From assembly GCA_031551525.1 (NCBI GenBank), contig JAVBNN010000021.1, positions 1 through 53,686 on the forward strand: a stretch of DNA of 53,686 nucleotides, read 5' to 3'. Positions 8,458 to 16,900 of this stretch are shown here, one piece after another; positions within the stretch are counted from its first letter, which is position 1, and each line of letters begins with the position of its first letter. A program made the position numbers and the translations under genes. Origin of the DNA: JAVBNN01 sp031551525 (GTDB lineage Bacteria; Bacillota; Negativicutes; Acidaminococcales; JAISLQ01). Below the pieces are notes generated by a model. That model saw nothing but the letters and a program-made list of their open reading frames with translations. It was not told the origin of the DNA and searched no databases.

Positions 8458-9450
8458 TCATTGGGCCACCTTGTTTATCGCGGCCAAATGCTCTTCATAG
8501 GTTTTACTGAATATATGCGATCCGTCTTTTTGCACAACAAAATAGAGATAATTTTCCGTTGCCGGTTTGATGACCGCCTGCATGGACAAGAGTCCGGGAT
8601 TGGCTATCGGCCCTGGCGGCAAACCATAATGCTGATAGGTGTTATACGGCGAAGGCAGCTGGGTGTCGGCAATAGTAAGTTCCGGTTTGGCGTGTCCAAG
8701 TATATACTGAATAGTCGCGCAGGACTGGAGAGGCATGTGTATGGACAGCCTGTTTAAAAAAGCCTTAGCAATAAGGGGACGGTCTTTTTCCACCGCAGCT
8801 TCTTTTTCTACCAGTGAAGCCAAAGTCACAAAAGCACGTATGGAAAGTTTTTCTTCCTGTATTTGCCTCTTCATATCCGGCGTGAGCTGCTTGTCGAACT
8901 CCTTGGTCAGCATGGCTAGTATATAGTCCGCCTTACTGCCGGGCGAAACTTTATAGGTGGAAGGAAAAAGGAAGCCTTCGCATTTATATTCTACCAGCGG
9001 ATCGTCTGTCTTCATGTATTCGTAGGGAGTATAGTTTTTGGCCAAAGCAAGAAATTCGACTTTATCGGCCAATTGTTTACTTTCGAGGAGTGCTGCTATT
9101 TCTTTGGTATTAAAGCCTTCCGGTATGGTGACAGTGATATAGCGCACTTCTCCGGCCGCGATCTTGTCCATGATCTCTTTATCCGACATGCCTACGGTAA
9201 ATTCATATTCCCCGGCCTGCAAAGAACTGCCCAGTCCGCGCAGTTTTACCTGTGTGCGAAAATAAGTGGCATTCTTGACCAGTTTTTGGTCTTCCAGCAG
9301 TTGTGCTATATCAGTTGTAGACATGCCGTCTTTTACTTTTATAACTACTTTTGTCCCGGACGGCAAGTCGCTGCCCCCCAAAAAAGAACATCCGCCCAAG
9401 GCGGTGAGCAATGTAAGGATGATTAGGTTGTAAAATATTATTTTCTTCAA
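8458..9450 (-). CDS. mltG: Endolytic murein transglycosylase MltG
   Basis: Cleaves nascent glycan strands at the membrane and is thought to set glycan length (330 residues). A hydrophobic N-terminus ends in LTALGGC, a plausible lipobox with cysteine 21, so this copy may be a lipoprotein rather than a simple membrane-anchored protein. A LysM-like segment (KVVIKVKDGMSTTDIAQLLED) is followed by the YceG domain with TLASLVEKEA (catalytic glutamate) and SPYNTYQHYGLPPGPIANPG. TTG start at 9450 with an AGGTGG SD nine nt upstream. DUF1292 gene upstream, U32 gene downstream. Confidence 0.93.
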   Translation of the reverse strand: MKKIIFYNLIILTLLTALGGCSFLGGSDLPSGTKVVIKVKDGMSTTDIAQLLEDQKLVKNATYFRTQVKLRGLGSSLQAGEYEFTVGMSDKEIMDKIAAGEVRYITVTIPEGFNTKEIAALLESKQLADKVEFLALAKNYTPYEYMKTDDPLVEYKCEGFLFPSTYKVSPGSKADYILAMLTKEFDKQLTPDMKRQIQEEKLSIRAFVTLASLVEKEAAVEKDRPLIAKAFLNRLSIHMPLQSCATIQYILGHAKPELTIADTQLPSPYNTYQHYGLPPGPIANPGLLSMQAVIKPATENYLYFVVQKDGSHIFSKTYEEHLAAINKVAQ

Positions 9451-9492
9451 GATATGCTACCACCTTTTTGTATCGCACATAATGGCAAAACT

Positions 9493-9514
9493 GGGGAAGC
9501 CCGACGGCTTCCCC
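9493..9514 (-). terminator. Perfect hairpin between the DUF1292 gene and mltG
   Basis: A 9-bp perfect stem (GGGGAAGCC / GGCTTCCCC) with a four-base loop. On the minus strand it is followed by AGTTTTG, a short T run, and preceded by seven Ts. It may be a weak or partial terminator, or an RNA-processing or stabilising hairpin, that lowers read-through into mltG. Confidence 0.55.
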
Positions 9515-9576
9515 AAAAAAATTGGCGTATACTAGGTATAGGAGCCCTGTTGTAATATTGCCCCGAAATGTTGCTG

Positions 9577-9909
9577 TCAGGCGTCTTCTTCATCACGTTC
9601 TTCATAAATACGCAAAACTTCTTCAAACTCTTCGTCAGTAGGGTTGCTGTAAACATCTTCGCCATTCTCATCGATTTCGATTTTGGCGATCACCGCTTCG
9701 TCTTCACCACAACCGCATTCGCAGTCGCCACAGTGCTCGTGTTCGTGCTCTTCTTCTCCTTCTGTGTCGACAGGGATCAATATGGCGAAACGTTTGTCGC
9801 CGACAACAATGACTTCTTCTTCTATATAATAATATTCATTGCCTTCTTCATCGGTCATTACGACTACCGGTTCTTCCATTTCCATATCATCATGGTCAAA
9901 ATCGCTCAT
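9577..9909 (-). CDS. DUF1292 acidic protein with a His/Cys-rich insert
   Basis: A 110-residue DUF1292 (YrzB-type) protein. The core is MTDEEGNEYYYIEEEVIVVGDKRFAILIPVD, then a DEAVIAKIE strand and an acidic helical tail, and the whole protein is strongly acidic. Between the two core strands is an insert with H55, H57, H59, C60, C63, C65 and C67 (HEHEHCGDCECGCG), which looks like a metal-binding patch. Function unknown. The gene sits between asmA-like and mltG, matching yrzB next to yrrK and yrrL in Bacillus. ATG 9909. Confidence 0.88.
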   Translation of the reverse strand: MSDFDHDDMEMEEPVVVMTDEEGNEYYYIEEEVIVVGDKRFAILIPVDTEGEEEHEHEHCGDCECGCGEDEAVIAKIEIDENGEDVYSNPTDEEFEEVLRIYEERDEEDA

Positions 9910-10004
9910 TGCTTACACTCCTTCGTACTGTTTAAACTAAGGCAATTGTATAGTACATAAGTTTATCTGTCAATAAAATAACTGCTTGCTTTTGCAGGAC
10001 TGGC

Positions 10005-11687
10005 TCAGAATATCTTTTTTATCCCATCAAGAAGCTTTTTCTGGTTTTTCTTCACTTCGTTCACGGCATTTTCCACTACTGTCCGGTGCGAAAGATTATT
10101 CATATCTATCATGTCGAATTTTACTTTGCCGTTAGCGTCGATGGTGGCATTGGTTTTGGCAATACCGGCCGCAGTATGAACTTCGATGTTTTTAAAGCTC
10201 ATGTTCTTGCCGAGTTTACTGAATTCGCCCGTCATATGACGGAAGGGTATCCCGGCAAAATCACCGTTGGCGATACTGAAAGTGCCGCTGGCCGCCGCTG
10301 CTGACGGATCGCCCACGCCGGTAGCATGCGCGTCAAAAGACAGTGGCCCGTGTATCGCAGTTTCGGTCATTACAGTACTGTTTATGCCGTCCCCTTCTAT
10401 GTCAAAAACAAAACTCTTGTCAGCCAGTTTTACCGTACCGTCCGCGGCTACCATGCCGCCGTATACTCCGGCTTTAGCGTTTCTCAGGTAAACTACGCCG
10501 CCGGCATAGTCAAAATCTCCGCTGGCATTTGTTATCTCCAGTTGGTCTGTTTTAAGGGATGGCATGTTGAAGTTGCCTTTGGCCAGCGGAGCGTCCGGCG
10601 AACCGGTGATCTTGGCTGTAAAGGCGAGTGGATCGGCTATGCCCATACCAGGACTCAATGCGTCTACCTTGAAAGAGTTTGATGAAAGATTCAGGTTGAG
10701 TCCGAAAGGCTCTTTCACGATGTTTATCTTGCCGTCAGCTTTGAGTGGCTGGCCATTCAGCGTGCCGCTCACGTCATTCAGTTGTATCTCGTTTTGCGTA
10801 GCTTTAAGGTTGCCCTTGACTCCGACAAAAGAAATGCCTGAAGTTTCAGCTTTGATCCCTTCAAAAACTCCTTCGGCCTGTACTTCCAGTGGTTTACCTT
10901 CTACGGCCTGGGCTTTAACTTTGAGCGTTGTAATATTGCCTTCGCTTACCGTGAGGTTACTCTTTACCGGTACCATCTGGAAAAAGTCTTTTAAGGCAAT
11001 AGAGCGTCCTTCCACGTCTAGTTTTATTTGATTACCCGCCTGATCGTATAGGAGTTCAAACTTTCCTGCAAAGTCGGCCTTGTTTTGCTTGGCTTGCATG
11101 GTGCCCGTAACTTTCGGAAAGTCTTTGTAAGATATCTTGCTATCAAGGCTATCGTATTTGAGGATGTTCTTGCCGGATGTTATGGTCAAGAGGCCTTTTT
11201 CTATTTCTATAGAGCCGCGAAATTCCGACGGGCTTTTAGCCGTCGGCGCTAAAGGTTGGCCGGAGGGGGGGGCCTGTTTTATTTTACTAAGGTTTACCAC
11301 GTTGAGCCCGTTTTCACCATAATATACTAGATGAAGTTCCGGGCGCTCAAGAATTATAGTTTCAATAGAATTGGCGCCCAGGTTGGCGGACAGTATGTCA
11401 GACAAACGCACCGAAATATTTACTCTCGGTATCTTGGCTACCAGTTTCCCGGCCGGATCTGTCCAGACAATGTCTTTAGCCCACACCTGGCCGCTGAAGG
11501 AAGCGCCCACGTCGCCGATGGCAAGCTTGCCCTGCAAAACGCTTTGCTGTGCGGCCCGGGTTTTGACGAACTCCGCCGCTTTGCCACCCGCCCAGTTGAC
11601 AGCTGCTACTCCTGTGACCAATAGCCCGGCCAAAACAATAGCAATGATCTTATACGTGCGGTTAAAAGTAAACCCGGTGTTTGCCAT
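10005..11687 (-). CDS. AsmA/TamB-like envelope protein
   Basis: A 560-residue protein with one N-terminal membrane helix (IIAIVLAGLLVTGVAAV, residues about 13-29). A long repetitive beta-rich region follows, typical of AsmA-like proteins: KIPRVNISVRLSDIL, SIETIILERPELHLVY, GTLNGQPLKADGKINIV and KGNFNMPSLKTDQLEI. These proteins form periplasmic bridges for lipid traffic to an outer membrane, so its presence suggests a diderm cell. It is a full ORF with ATG 11687 after ruvX. The short helical end (VVENAVNEVKKNQKKLLDGI) could be a C-terminal anchor. The transported lipid and partner proteins cannot be read from the sequence. Confidence 0.8.
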   Translation of the reverse strand: MANTGFTFNRTYKIIAIVLAGLLVTGVAAVNWAGGKAAEFVKTRAAQQSVLQGKLAIGDVGASFSGQVWAKDIVWTDPAGKLVAKIPRVNISVRLSDILSANLGANSIETIILERPELHLVYYGENGLNVVNLSKIKQAPPSGQPLAPTAKSPSEFRGSIEIEKGLLTITSGKNILKYDSLDSKISYKDFPKVTGTMQAKQNKADFAGKFELLYDQAGNQIKLDVEGRSIALKDFFQMVPVKSNLTVSEGNITTLKVKAQAVEGKPLEVQAEGVFEGIKAETSGISFVGVKGNLKATQNEIQLNDVSGTLNGQPLKADGKINIVKEPFGLNLNLSSNSFKVDALSPGMGIADPLAFTAKITGSPDAPLAKGNFNMPSLKTDQLEITNASGDFDYAGGVVYLRNAKAGVYGGMVAADGTVKLADKSFVFDIEGDGINSTVMTETAIHGPLSFDAHATGVGDPSAAAASGTFSIANGDFAGIPFRHMTGEFSKLGKNMSFKNIEVHTAAGIAKTNATIDANGKVKFDMIDMNNLSHRTVVENAVNEVKKNQKKLLDGIKKIF

Positions 11688-11717
11688 TTTGTCATCCTCC
11701 CAAGATTATTTATGCGT

Positions 11718-12143
11718 CTATTTTATGCCCTGGCTGTCAAGATAGCCTTGCAGTATAAATACGGCGGCCACTTTATCTACTACCGCCTTGCGCTTAGCAC
11801 GCCTCACATCAGCGGATATGAGCAGTTTCTGCGCGGCCATGGTAGTGAGGCGTTCATCCCATAAAACGGCCTGTTTTCCGGGGAAGGTGTATTCCAAGAG
11901 CGCGGCAAATTTTTCCGACTTTTGCGCGCGTTCTCCTATGCTGCCATCCATGTTTTTGGGATAACCCAGCACAAAACCCGCCGCGTCATATTCCTCAAGA
12001 AGTTGCGCGAGGCGCGCCAGATCTTTTCCCTCTCCCTGGCGACGGATAGTTTCTACTCCCTGCGCGGTCAGCCCCAAAAGGTCGCTCACCGCCACTCCTA
12101 TAGTCTTCTCGCCCAGATCAAGCCCTAAAAGGCGCTTTGGCAT
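11718..12143 (-). CDS. ruvX: RuvX/YqgF putative Holliday junction resolvase / pre-16S rRNA nuclease
   Basis: A 141-residue RNase H-fold nuclease. LGLDLGEKTIGVAVSD carries the first acidic residue, DERLTTMAAQ the second and AAVFILQGYLD the third. The fold is implicated in 16S rRNA 5' maturation. A longer frame exists, but ATG 12143 (MPKRLLGLDLG) follows an AAGGTGG SD that overlaps the stop of the upstream reductase gene. It lies between the reductase and asmA-like genes in the alaS-ireB-ruvX neighbourhood. Confidence 0.93.
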   Translation of the reverse strand: MPKRLLGLDLGEKTIGVAVSDLLGLTAQGVETIRRQGEGKDLARLAQLLEEYDAAGFVLGYPKNMDGSIGERAQKSEKFAALLEYTFPGKQAVLWDERLTTMAAQKLLISADVRRAKRKAVVDKVAAVFILQGYLDSQGIK

Positions 12144-12144
12144 A

Positions 12145-13092
12145 TCATACCACCTTGATGCAAAAATGCGGACAAACCGAAGCACAGTAACCGCAGCGCA
12201 CGCATTTGTCGCTGTCTATGACGGCCCGCCCGTCCAATATATCTAGTGCTCCGCTGGAGCATCTTGCAGCGCAAGCACCGCAGCCTATGCAGTATTCTTC
12301 TACAAAAATATCCCTTTGAAGATTGCGTACTTTCCCGGCAAGCTCCCGGTCAGGCGCCTCGCCGGAAAAAATGGCGCAGTTTACTTTAACTTCCGCCGCG
12401 TCGCGCATACCCACGGCGACCGAGGCAACACCCGGCAACGACAGCGCCCAGGAAAAGGCCTCTTCACTCTCGCCGGACAGGTGTCCCCCGCCCAATATTT
12501 TCATGGCGTACAGCCCTTTACCCATATATGCGGCGAATTCCATGGCCGCCAGCATATCTTCGCGGCTGCCGTCCGCTATGCCGAGGCCGGCCTTGTTTAT
12601 CAATGGATGTATGACATCTACTTCATCGAGCATGGCCGCCACGCGCACTACTTCCACATAATGGGTGGATACGCTCACTGCCCTCACGAGCCCTGCTTTT
12701 TTGGCGTCTGCCAGGTAACGGAGCGCCTCGGCGTGTCCTTTGAGGGTAAGTCGAGAAGTTTGCTCGTGCAAGCCAAATATGTCGATGTGCCCGCGTCCGG
12801 TCTCCCGGCAAGCTTTTTCTACGCTCTTTCGCATACCTTCATAGCTATAGGCGTACGATTTGGCGGAAATGACCACTGCACCGCTATGACCCCTGACCGC
12901 CTGGCCGATATGTCCGTAGGTACCGTACAATTCCGCCGTGTCAATAAAATTGACGCCTCCATCCAGAGCCGTCCTAATAACAGCCGCGCCCTCTTTGCAG
13001 GTCAGGTTCTTTTGCAAGGGGCCGATAGTCAAGGCGCCAAAACATAGCCGTGAAACTTTGAGACCGGTATTGCCCAATATATTATAATTCAT
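12145..13092 (-). CDS. Aldo/keto reductase with C-terminal 4Fe-4S ferredoxin domain
   Basis: A 315-residue fusion. The N-terminal aldo/keto reductase barrel has D51 and Y56 (FIDTAELYG), K78 (ISAKSY) and H109 (GLHEQ), the catalytic tetrad. From about residue 265 a ferredoxin-like tail carries two clusters, CIGCGACAARC and CVRCGYCASVC, each an [4Fe-4S] motif. The tail probably passes electrons from a ferredoxin or flavodoxin to the active site (inference); the substrate is unknown. ATG 13092 overlaps the ireB stop as ATGA. Inserted between ireB and ruvX compared with Bacillus. Confidence 0.92.
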   Translation of the reverse strand: MNYNILGNTGLKVSRLCFGALTIGPLQKNLTCKEGAAVIRTALDGGVNFIDTAELYGTYGHIGQAVRGHSGAVVISAKSYAYSYEGMRKSVEKACRETGRGHIDIFGLHEQTSRLTLKGHAEALRYLADAKKAGLVRAVSVSTHYVEVVRVAAMLDEVDVIHPLINKAGLGIADGSREDMLAAMEFAAYMGKGLYAMKILGGGHLSGESEEAFSWALSLPGVASVAVGMRDAAEVKVNCAIFSGEAPDRELAGKVRNLQRDIFVEEYCIGCGACAARCSSGALDILDGRAVIDSDKCVRCGYCASVCPHFCIKVV

Positions 13093-13346
13093 TTATTTTT
13101 ATTTAAATAACTTTCTACCAACTCTTCCAATAGTTCATACCGCTCTATGCTGCGCAGACGTGTCCTGGCGTCCTTGTGGCTGGTAATATAGGTCGGGTCG
13201 CCGGAAAGAAGATAGCCCACCAATTGATCTATCGGGTTATAACCCTTTTCTGTGAGCGCCTGGCAGACAAAGGCGATCTCTTCAGCTACGTCTTTTTTGA
13301 CTTGTTCGTTGAGGTATAACATAGTTTCTTTTGATACGTCAGCCAT
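13089..13346 (-). CDS. ireB: IreB family regulatory phosphoprotein (DUF965)
   Basis: A small protein (85 residues) with the diagnostic ALTEKGYNPIDQLVGYLLSG followed by DPTYITSHKDARTRLRSIER. Members are substrates of the PASTA Ser/Thr kinase IreK in enterococci and dampen cephalosporin resistance, and yrzL next to alaS in Bacillus is the counterpart. S5 and T8 near the N-terminus could be phosphorylation sites. The longer frame starts upstream, but ATG 13346 (MADVSKETML) lies behind a GGGGG SD. Its position after alaS and before the reductase fits the conserved cluster. Confidence 0.9.
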   Translation of the reverse strand: MADVSKETMLYLNEQVKKDVAEEIAFVCQALTEKGYNPIDQLVGYLLSGDPTYITSHKDARTRLRSIERYELLEELVESYLNKNK

Positions 13347-13424
13347 CTTCCGAGCCCCCTTTATACGTTCCACTAATGTTTTCCAATTATATTTATTTTA
13401 TCACATAAACTACTGAAAAGCATA

Positions 13425-13462
13425 TGAAAATTATACGGACGCCTGATATGCGCCCGTATAAA
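13425..13462 (-). terminator. Intrinsic terminator after alaS
   Basis: The minus strand past the alaS stop folds as TTATACGGGCGC, a short loop, then GCGTCCGTATAA and TTTTC. The long stem and T run support termination between alaS and ireB. Confidence 0.75.
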
Positions 13463-13464
13463 AA

Positions 13465-16098
13465 TTACTTCCTGCTTTGCTCTTCTATAAGTTGCCAGGC
13501 TTTTTCTATGGCTACCGGTATGTTTTGCGGCTGTTTGCCGCCTGCTTGAGCCATATCCGGGCGTCCACCGCCGCCACCACCGACCACAGCTGCTATTTCC
13601 TTGGCCAGTTTCCCTGCATGCAGGCCTTTGGCTACTGCATCCTTGCCCGCCATGATCAGAAGGTCGAGTTTATCTTCTCCTCGTACGCTAAAAAGCACTG
13701 TCACACTTGCCGTGCCAAGTTTATCGCGTACTTTGTCACCAAAAGCCCGAAGGGCTTCCGTGTCGGTCGTAGTTATATCAAGGACGCTGGCTTTGATGCC
13801 GTTAAATTCCCTAACGTCTTCCTCAAGATTGCCTGACTGTAGACCGGCTAGTTTTTCAGCCAGTTTGGCCGTTTCCTCTTTGGCCGCCCTGATTTCGTTT
13901 TGCAGACCCTCTACCCGGCCAGCCAGGTCTTCCGGCCGACACCGTAGGGATGTAGCCAGGCCGTAAATGAGCCCGTCGGTATTTTGCACATATTCATAAG
14001 CTCCACGGCCAGTAACCGCTTCTATGCGACGTATACCTGCGCCGGTGCTGCCTTCACCGATGATTTTAAAGAGGCCTATTTCGGCAACATTACCCACATG
14101 GCTACCGCCACATAGTTCCATGCTAAAACCGTCCACACTGACCACGCGCACTATGTCACCGTATTTTTCACCAAACAGCGCCACCGCGCCCATTTCTCTG
14201 GCAGTATCAAGGTTGGTTTGCTGGGCGCTGACCAGTTTGCCACGAAGGATTTCTCTATTTACTATTTCTTCTATCTTGCCCAGTTCTTCCTTGCCGACCG
14301 GCGCAAAATGCGAAAAATCAAAACGCAGGCGATCCGGTCCGACATAGCTGCCAGCCTGGTTTACATGGTCGCCCAATACTTTTTTAAGTGCCGCGTGCAA
14401 AAGATGCGTCGCGGTATGATTGCGGGCAGTGTCTTTTTTGCGTTTCAGGTCGACTTTAGTTTTTACCTTATCGCCCCACTGGATCATGCCTTTTACCACT
14501 TTTCCGTATTGCACCACAGTACCGTCGGTCAGTTTTCTGGCCTCAGTGATATAAGCCTCTGCGCCGTCAGTCACAATACTGCCAATATCTCCGACTTGCC
14601 CGCCGCCTTCCACGCGGAAAGGCGTGGTTTTCAGCACCACAGCGACTTTCTGCCCCTCAGAGGCGGCCAGTTCCTGTTTGCCGGTTTCCGGGTCGAGTAT
14701 GAGCATGATCTCACTCTCTTTGACGTTTTCGTCAATCCGCAGGGCTGATGTATCGCAGCCGGTAAAATCCAGCACGGCTTTACTGGTGTCCTTGTCGCTT
14801 CTGGCAGCGCGGGCACGCTCGCGCTGTTCTTCCATCGCCTGGTCGAATACTCTTTTGTTCATGGCAAGGTCGTGTTCGGCAAGTATTTCTTCTGTAAGTT
14901 CCCACGGGAAACCAAAAGTGTCATATAGTTTGAAGGCAATATTGCCATCAAGCATATTTTGACCGTCTTGTTTCAGTTTTTCTATCTCAGAATTTAGCAA
15001 TTCGGTACCCTGGGCCAGCGTAGTATTGAAGCGTTCTTCTTCCATTCTTATGACTTTTTGGATATAGTCGCGCTGGGTAATCAGTTCTTTATAATGCGTG
15101 CCGAATATGGCAATGACTGCGTCTACCGCTCCCGCCAAAAACATCTTGTCTATGCCCAGTAGTTTGCCGTGACGCACGGCGCGCCTAAGGATACGGCGCA
15201 GGACATAGCCACGCCCTTCGTTCGACGGAGCCACTCCGTCGCTAATCATAACCGTCATGCTACGCGCATGGTCTGCGATAACCTTGAGCGAAACATCTGT
15301 ACGACTGTCTTTGCCAAAAGTAACTCCGGCTGTATCGGCAGCGTATTTGACTATCGGAAAAACCAGGTCGGTCTCAAAATTCGAACGTTTATTTTGCAAT
15401 ACGGAAGCGATACGGTCAAGACCCGCGCCGGTGTCGATGTTCTTTTTTTCCAGTGGGGTATATGTGCCGTCCAGCTCTTTGTTGAACTGGGTAAAGACCA
15501 GATTCCATATCTCGAGATAACGGTCGCAGTCGCATCCGACCTTACAGTCCGGGCTACCGCAGCCGCGCTCTTCGCCAAGGTCTACATGTATTTCCGAACA
15601 GGGACCGCAAGGGCCGGGACCTATCTCCCAGAAATTTTCCTCCAGGCGGATGATGCGTTCGGCCGGTACGCCTATACCTTCATGCCACAAATCAAAAGCC
15701 TCGTCATCTGACGGGTGTATGGTAACCCAAAGCTTTTCCGCGGGTATTTGGAGCACTTCGGTGATAAATTCCCACGCCCAGGCTATCGCGTCTTTTTTAA
15801 AGTAGTCGCCGAAGGAAAAGTTGCCCAGCATTTCAAAAAAAGTGTGATGTCTGGCAGTACGCCCGACATTTTCTATATCGCCCGTACGTACGCATTTTTG
15901 GCAGGTTACCACACGCACACGCGGCGGGGTGAGTTTACCGGTAAAAAACGGCTTAAAGGGCGCCATGCCCGCGCCGATCAACAGCAGCGTCGGGTCATCT
16001 TCAGGAATGAGCGAAGCACTGGGCAGTATAAGGTGTCCCTTGCTTTCAAAAAATTTAAGAAATTTTTCGCGTAGTTGGGTTCCTGTAAGATTTATCAT
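13465..16098 (-). CDS. alaS: Alanine--tRNA ligase
   Basis: Charges tRNA-Ala and edits mischarged Ser or Gly (877 residues, full length). The class II catalytic core (1-460) includes GAGMAPFKPFFTGKL and the RGYVLRRILRRAVRHG arginine-rich block. The editing domain has HTATHLLHAAL (zinc histidines) and CGGSHVGN. The C-Ala domain ends with the glycine-rich VGGGGGGRPDMAQAGG. The longest frame begins 64 codons earlier, but ATG 16098 (MINLTGTQLREKFL) is preceded by GAGGGGAG and by a perfect promoter, so it is the start. No T-box leader is present. Confidence 0.98.
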   Translation of the reverse strand: MINLTGTQLREKFLKFFESKGHLILPSASLIPEDDPTLLLIGAGMAPFKPFFTGKLTPPRVRVVTCQKCVRTGDIENVGRTARHHTFFEMLGNFSFGDYFKKDAIAWAWEFITEVLQIPAEKLWVTIHPSDDEAFDLWHEGIGVPAERIIRLEENFWEIGPGPCGPCSEIHVDLGEERGCGSPDCKVGCDCDRYLEIWNLVFTQFNKELDGTYTPLEKKNIDTGAGLDRIASVLQNKRSNFETDLVFPIVKYAADTAGVTFGKDSRTDVSLKVIADHARSMTVMISDGVAPSNEGRGYVLRRILRRAVRHGKLLGIDKMFLAGAVDAVIAIFGTHYKELITQRDYIQKVIRMEEERFNTTLAQGTELLNSEIEKLKQDGQNMLDGNIAFKLYDTFGFPWELTEEILAEHDLAMNKRVFDQAMEEQRERARAARSDKDTSKAVLDFTGCDTSALRIDENVKESEIMLILDPETGKQELAASEGQKVAVVLKTTPFRVEGGGQVGDIGSIVTDGAEAYITEARKLTDGTVVQYGKVVKGMIQWGDKVKTKVDLKRKKDTARNHTATHLLHAALKKVLGDHVNQAGSYVGPDRLRFDFSHFAPVGKEELGKIEEIVNREILRGKLVSAQQTNLDTAREMGAVALFGEKYGDIVRVVSVDGFSMELCGGSHVGNVAEIGLFKIIGEGSTGAGIRRIEAVTGRGAYEYVQNTDGLIYGLATSLRCRPEDLAGRVEGLQNEIRAAKEETAKLAEKLAGLQSGNLEEDVREFNGIKASVLDITTTDTEALRAFGDKVRDKLGTASVTVLFSVRGEDKLDLLIMAGKDAVAKGLHAGKLAKEIAAVVGGGGGGRPDMAQAGGKQPQNIPVAIEKAWQLIEEQSRK

Positions 16099-16137
16099 TA
16101 TTGTATAACTCCCCTCAAACTTGGCTGTATTAGAAAG

Positions 16138-16166
16138 ATTATACAAAATTCGGTTAATACTGTCAA
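16138..16166 (-). promoter_or_regulatory. Perfect sigma-A promoter of alaS
   Basis: On the minus strand TTGACA is followed by 17 nt and TATAAT. Both hexamers match the sigma-A consensus in all six positions. It lies about 40 nt upstream of the alaS ATG in the 258-nt gap behind the rrf2 gene. The transcript should start about 7 nt past the -10, leaving a leader of roughly 30 nt, too short for a riboswitch. Confidence 0.85.
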
Positions 16167-16279
16167 ATGGCGCTCTTTTCATTTCTACAGTCAAAATCAA
16201 AACTATAGTAATATAACTATCTTGCAGCGGAGCAGCGGTTTGTAAAGCACATATGCACACGCTGCTGGATAAACGCCAT

Positions 16280-16330
16280 AAAAAACACAAAAACAGGGAG
16301 TTGCTTGCAATGAGCTGCGACTCCCTGTTT
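16280..16330 (-). terminator. Bidirectional-looking terminator after the rrf2 gene
   Basis: ACAGGGAGT and ACTCCCTGT form a 9-bp perfect stem with T runs on both strands. On the minus strand it lies 27-77 nt after the Rrf2-family stop, upstream of the alaS promoter, so it most likely ends the rrf2 transcript. Confidence 0.85.
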
Positions 16331-16356
16331 TTTCTTTATTTACAACAAATCCAGTT

Positions 16357-16851
16357 TTATATATTTGTCACTATGCTTTTAACATCCGCTTTCAGGCAAT
16401 TGTTATTTGCAGTCGCACTTCCCCGCCGCTGAGCCTCTTCTCTGCATAGGTCTTGTAAAGTTATAGAATCAAGCACATTTGATATACTTTCGCCCACTTT
16501 TTGCCAGACGTTTCTGGTCACACAGATTTCTGTTCTGGGGCAATAACCATTTGATCCGGGATCCGTGCTCAACAGACAGTCCACCGGTGCAATCGGCCCT
16601 TCCATAACTCGGACGATGTCGCCGACAGATATATCTTGTGGCTGTTTCACTAAAATATATCCCCCTTGCGCACCTCTGGTACTCTTGACCAGTCCGGCTT
16701 TACGCAGTTGACCCATTAGCTGCTCCAGATAGTGTTCAGAAATCTGCTGGCGCGCAGCCACACTTTTTAGAGAAATAGGCCCTTTCCCGATGTGCATGGC
16801 CAAGTCGTACATCGCCGTAACGCCGTAGCGCCCTTTTGTAGATAGCTTCAT
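16357..16851 (-). CDS. Rrf2/IscR family transcriptional regulator
   Basis: A DNA-binding regulator of 164 residues. The N-terminal winged helix starts MKLSTKGRYGVTAMYDLAMH and contains ISEHYLEQLMGQLRKAGLVKSTRGAQGG. Three cysteines, C-x11-C-x5-C around CLLSTDPGSNGYCPRTEIC, resemble the Fe-S ligation site of IscR, not the cysteine-free CymR. The gene follows rarA in Bacillus (cymR), so orthology of position is clear although the effector is not. Second ATG (16851) chosen because SD GGGGG is nine nt away; the upstream ATG is only three nt from it. Confidence 0.9.
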   Translation of the reverse strand: MKLSTKGRYGVTAMYDLAMHIGKGPISLKSVAARQQISEHYLEQLMGQLRKAGLVKSTRGAQGGYILVKQPQDISVGDIVRVMEGPIAPVDCLLSTDPGSNGYCPRTEICVTRNVWQKVGESISNVLDSITLQDLCREEAQRRGSATANNNCLKADVKSIVTNI

Positions 16852-16882
16852 TGGCATTATCCCCCATATCCCGAGTTATAAC

Positions 16883-16896
16883 ATAAGAATTCTTAT
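16883..16896. promoter_or_regulatory. Perfect 14-bp palindrome at the rrf2 promoter, candidate autoregulatory operator
   Basis: ATAAGAATTCTTAT is its own reverse complement and sits just after the -10 box of the rrf2 promoter, so a bound regulator would block initiation. It lacks the sequence of the known IscR and CymR sites, so the binding protein is inferred from position only. Confidence 0.5.
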
Positions 16897-16900
16897 ATGT

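Noticed and set aside
12316..13047. Plus-strand frame of 243 codons opposite the aldo/keto reductase
   Set aside because: The minus-strand frame has the catalytic tetrad and Fe-S motifs, so this one is the shadow.
16099..16290. N-terminal extension of AlaS by 64 codons
   Set aside because: The extension covers the promoter and the SD, and MINLTGTQLREKFL is the normal AlaS N-terminus.
16099..16356. T-box riboswitch upstream of alaS
   Set aside because: No TGGNACCGCG-type T-box, no specifier stem and a promoter only about 40 nt upstream of the start; the hairpin there ends the rrf2 transcript.
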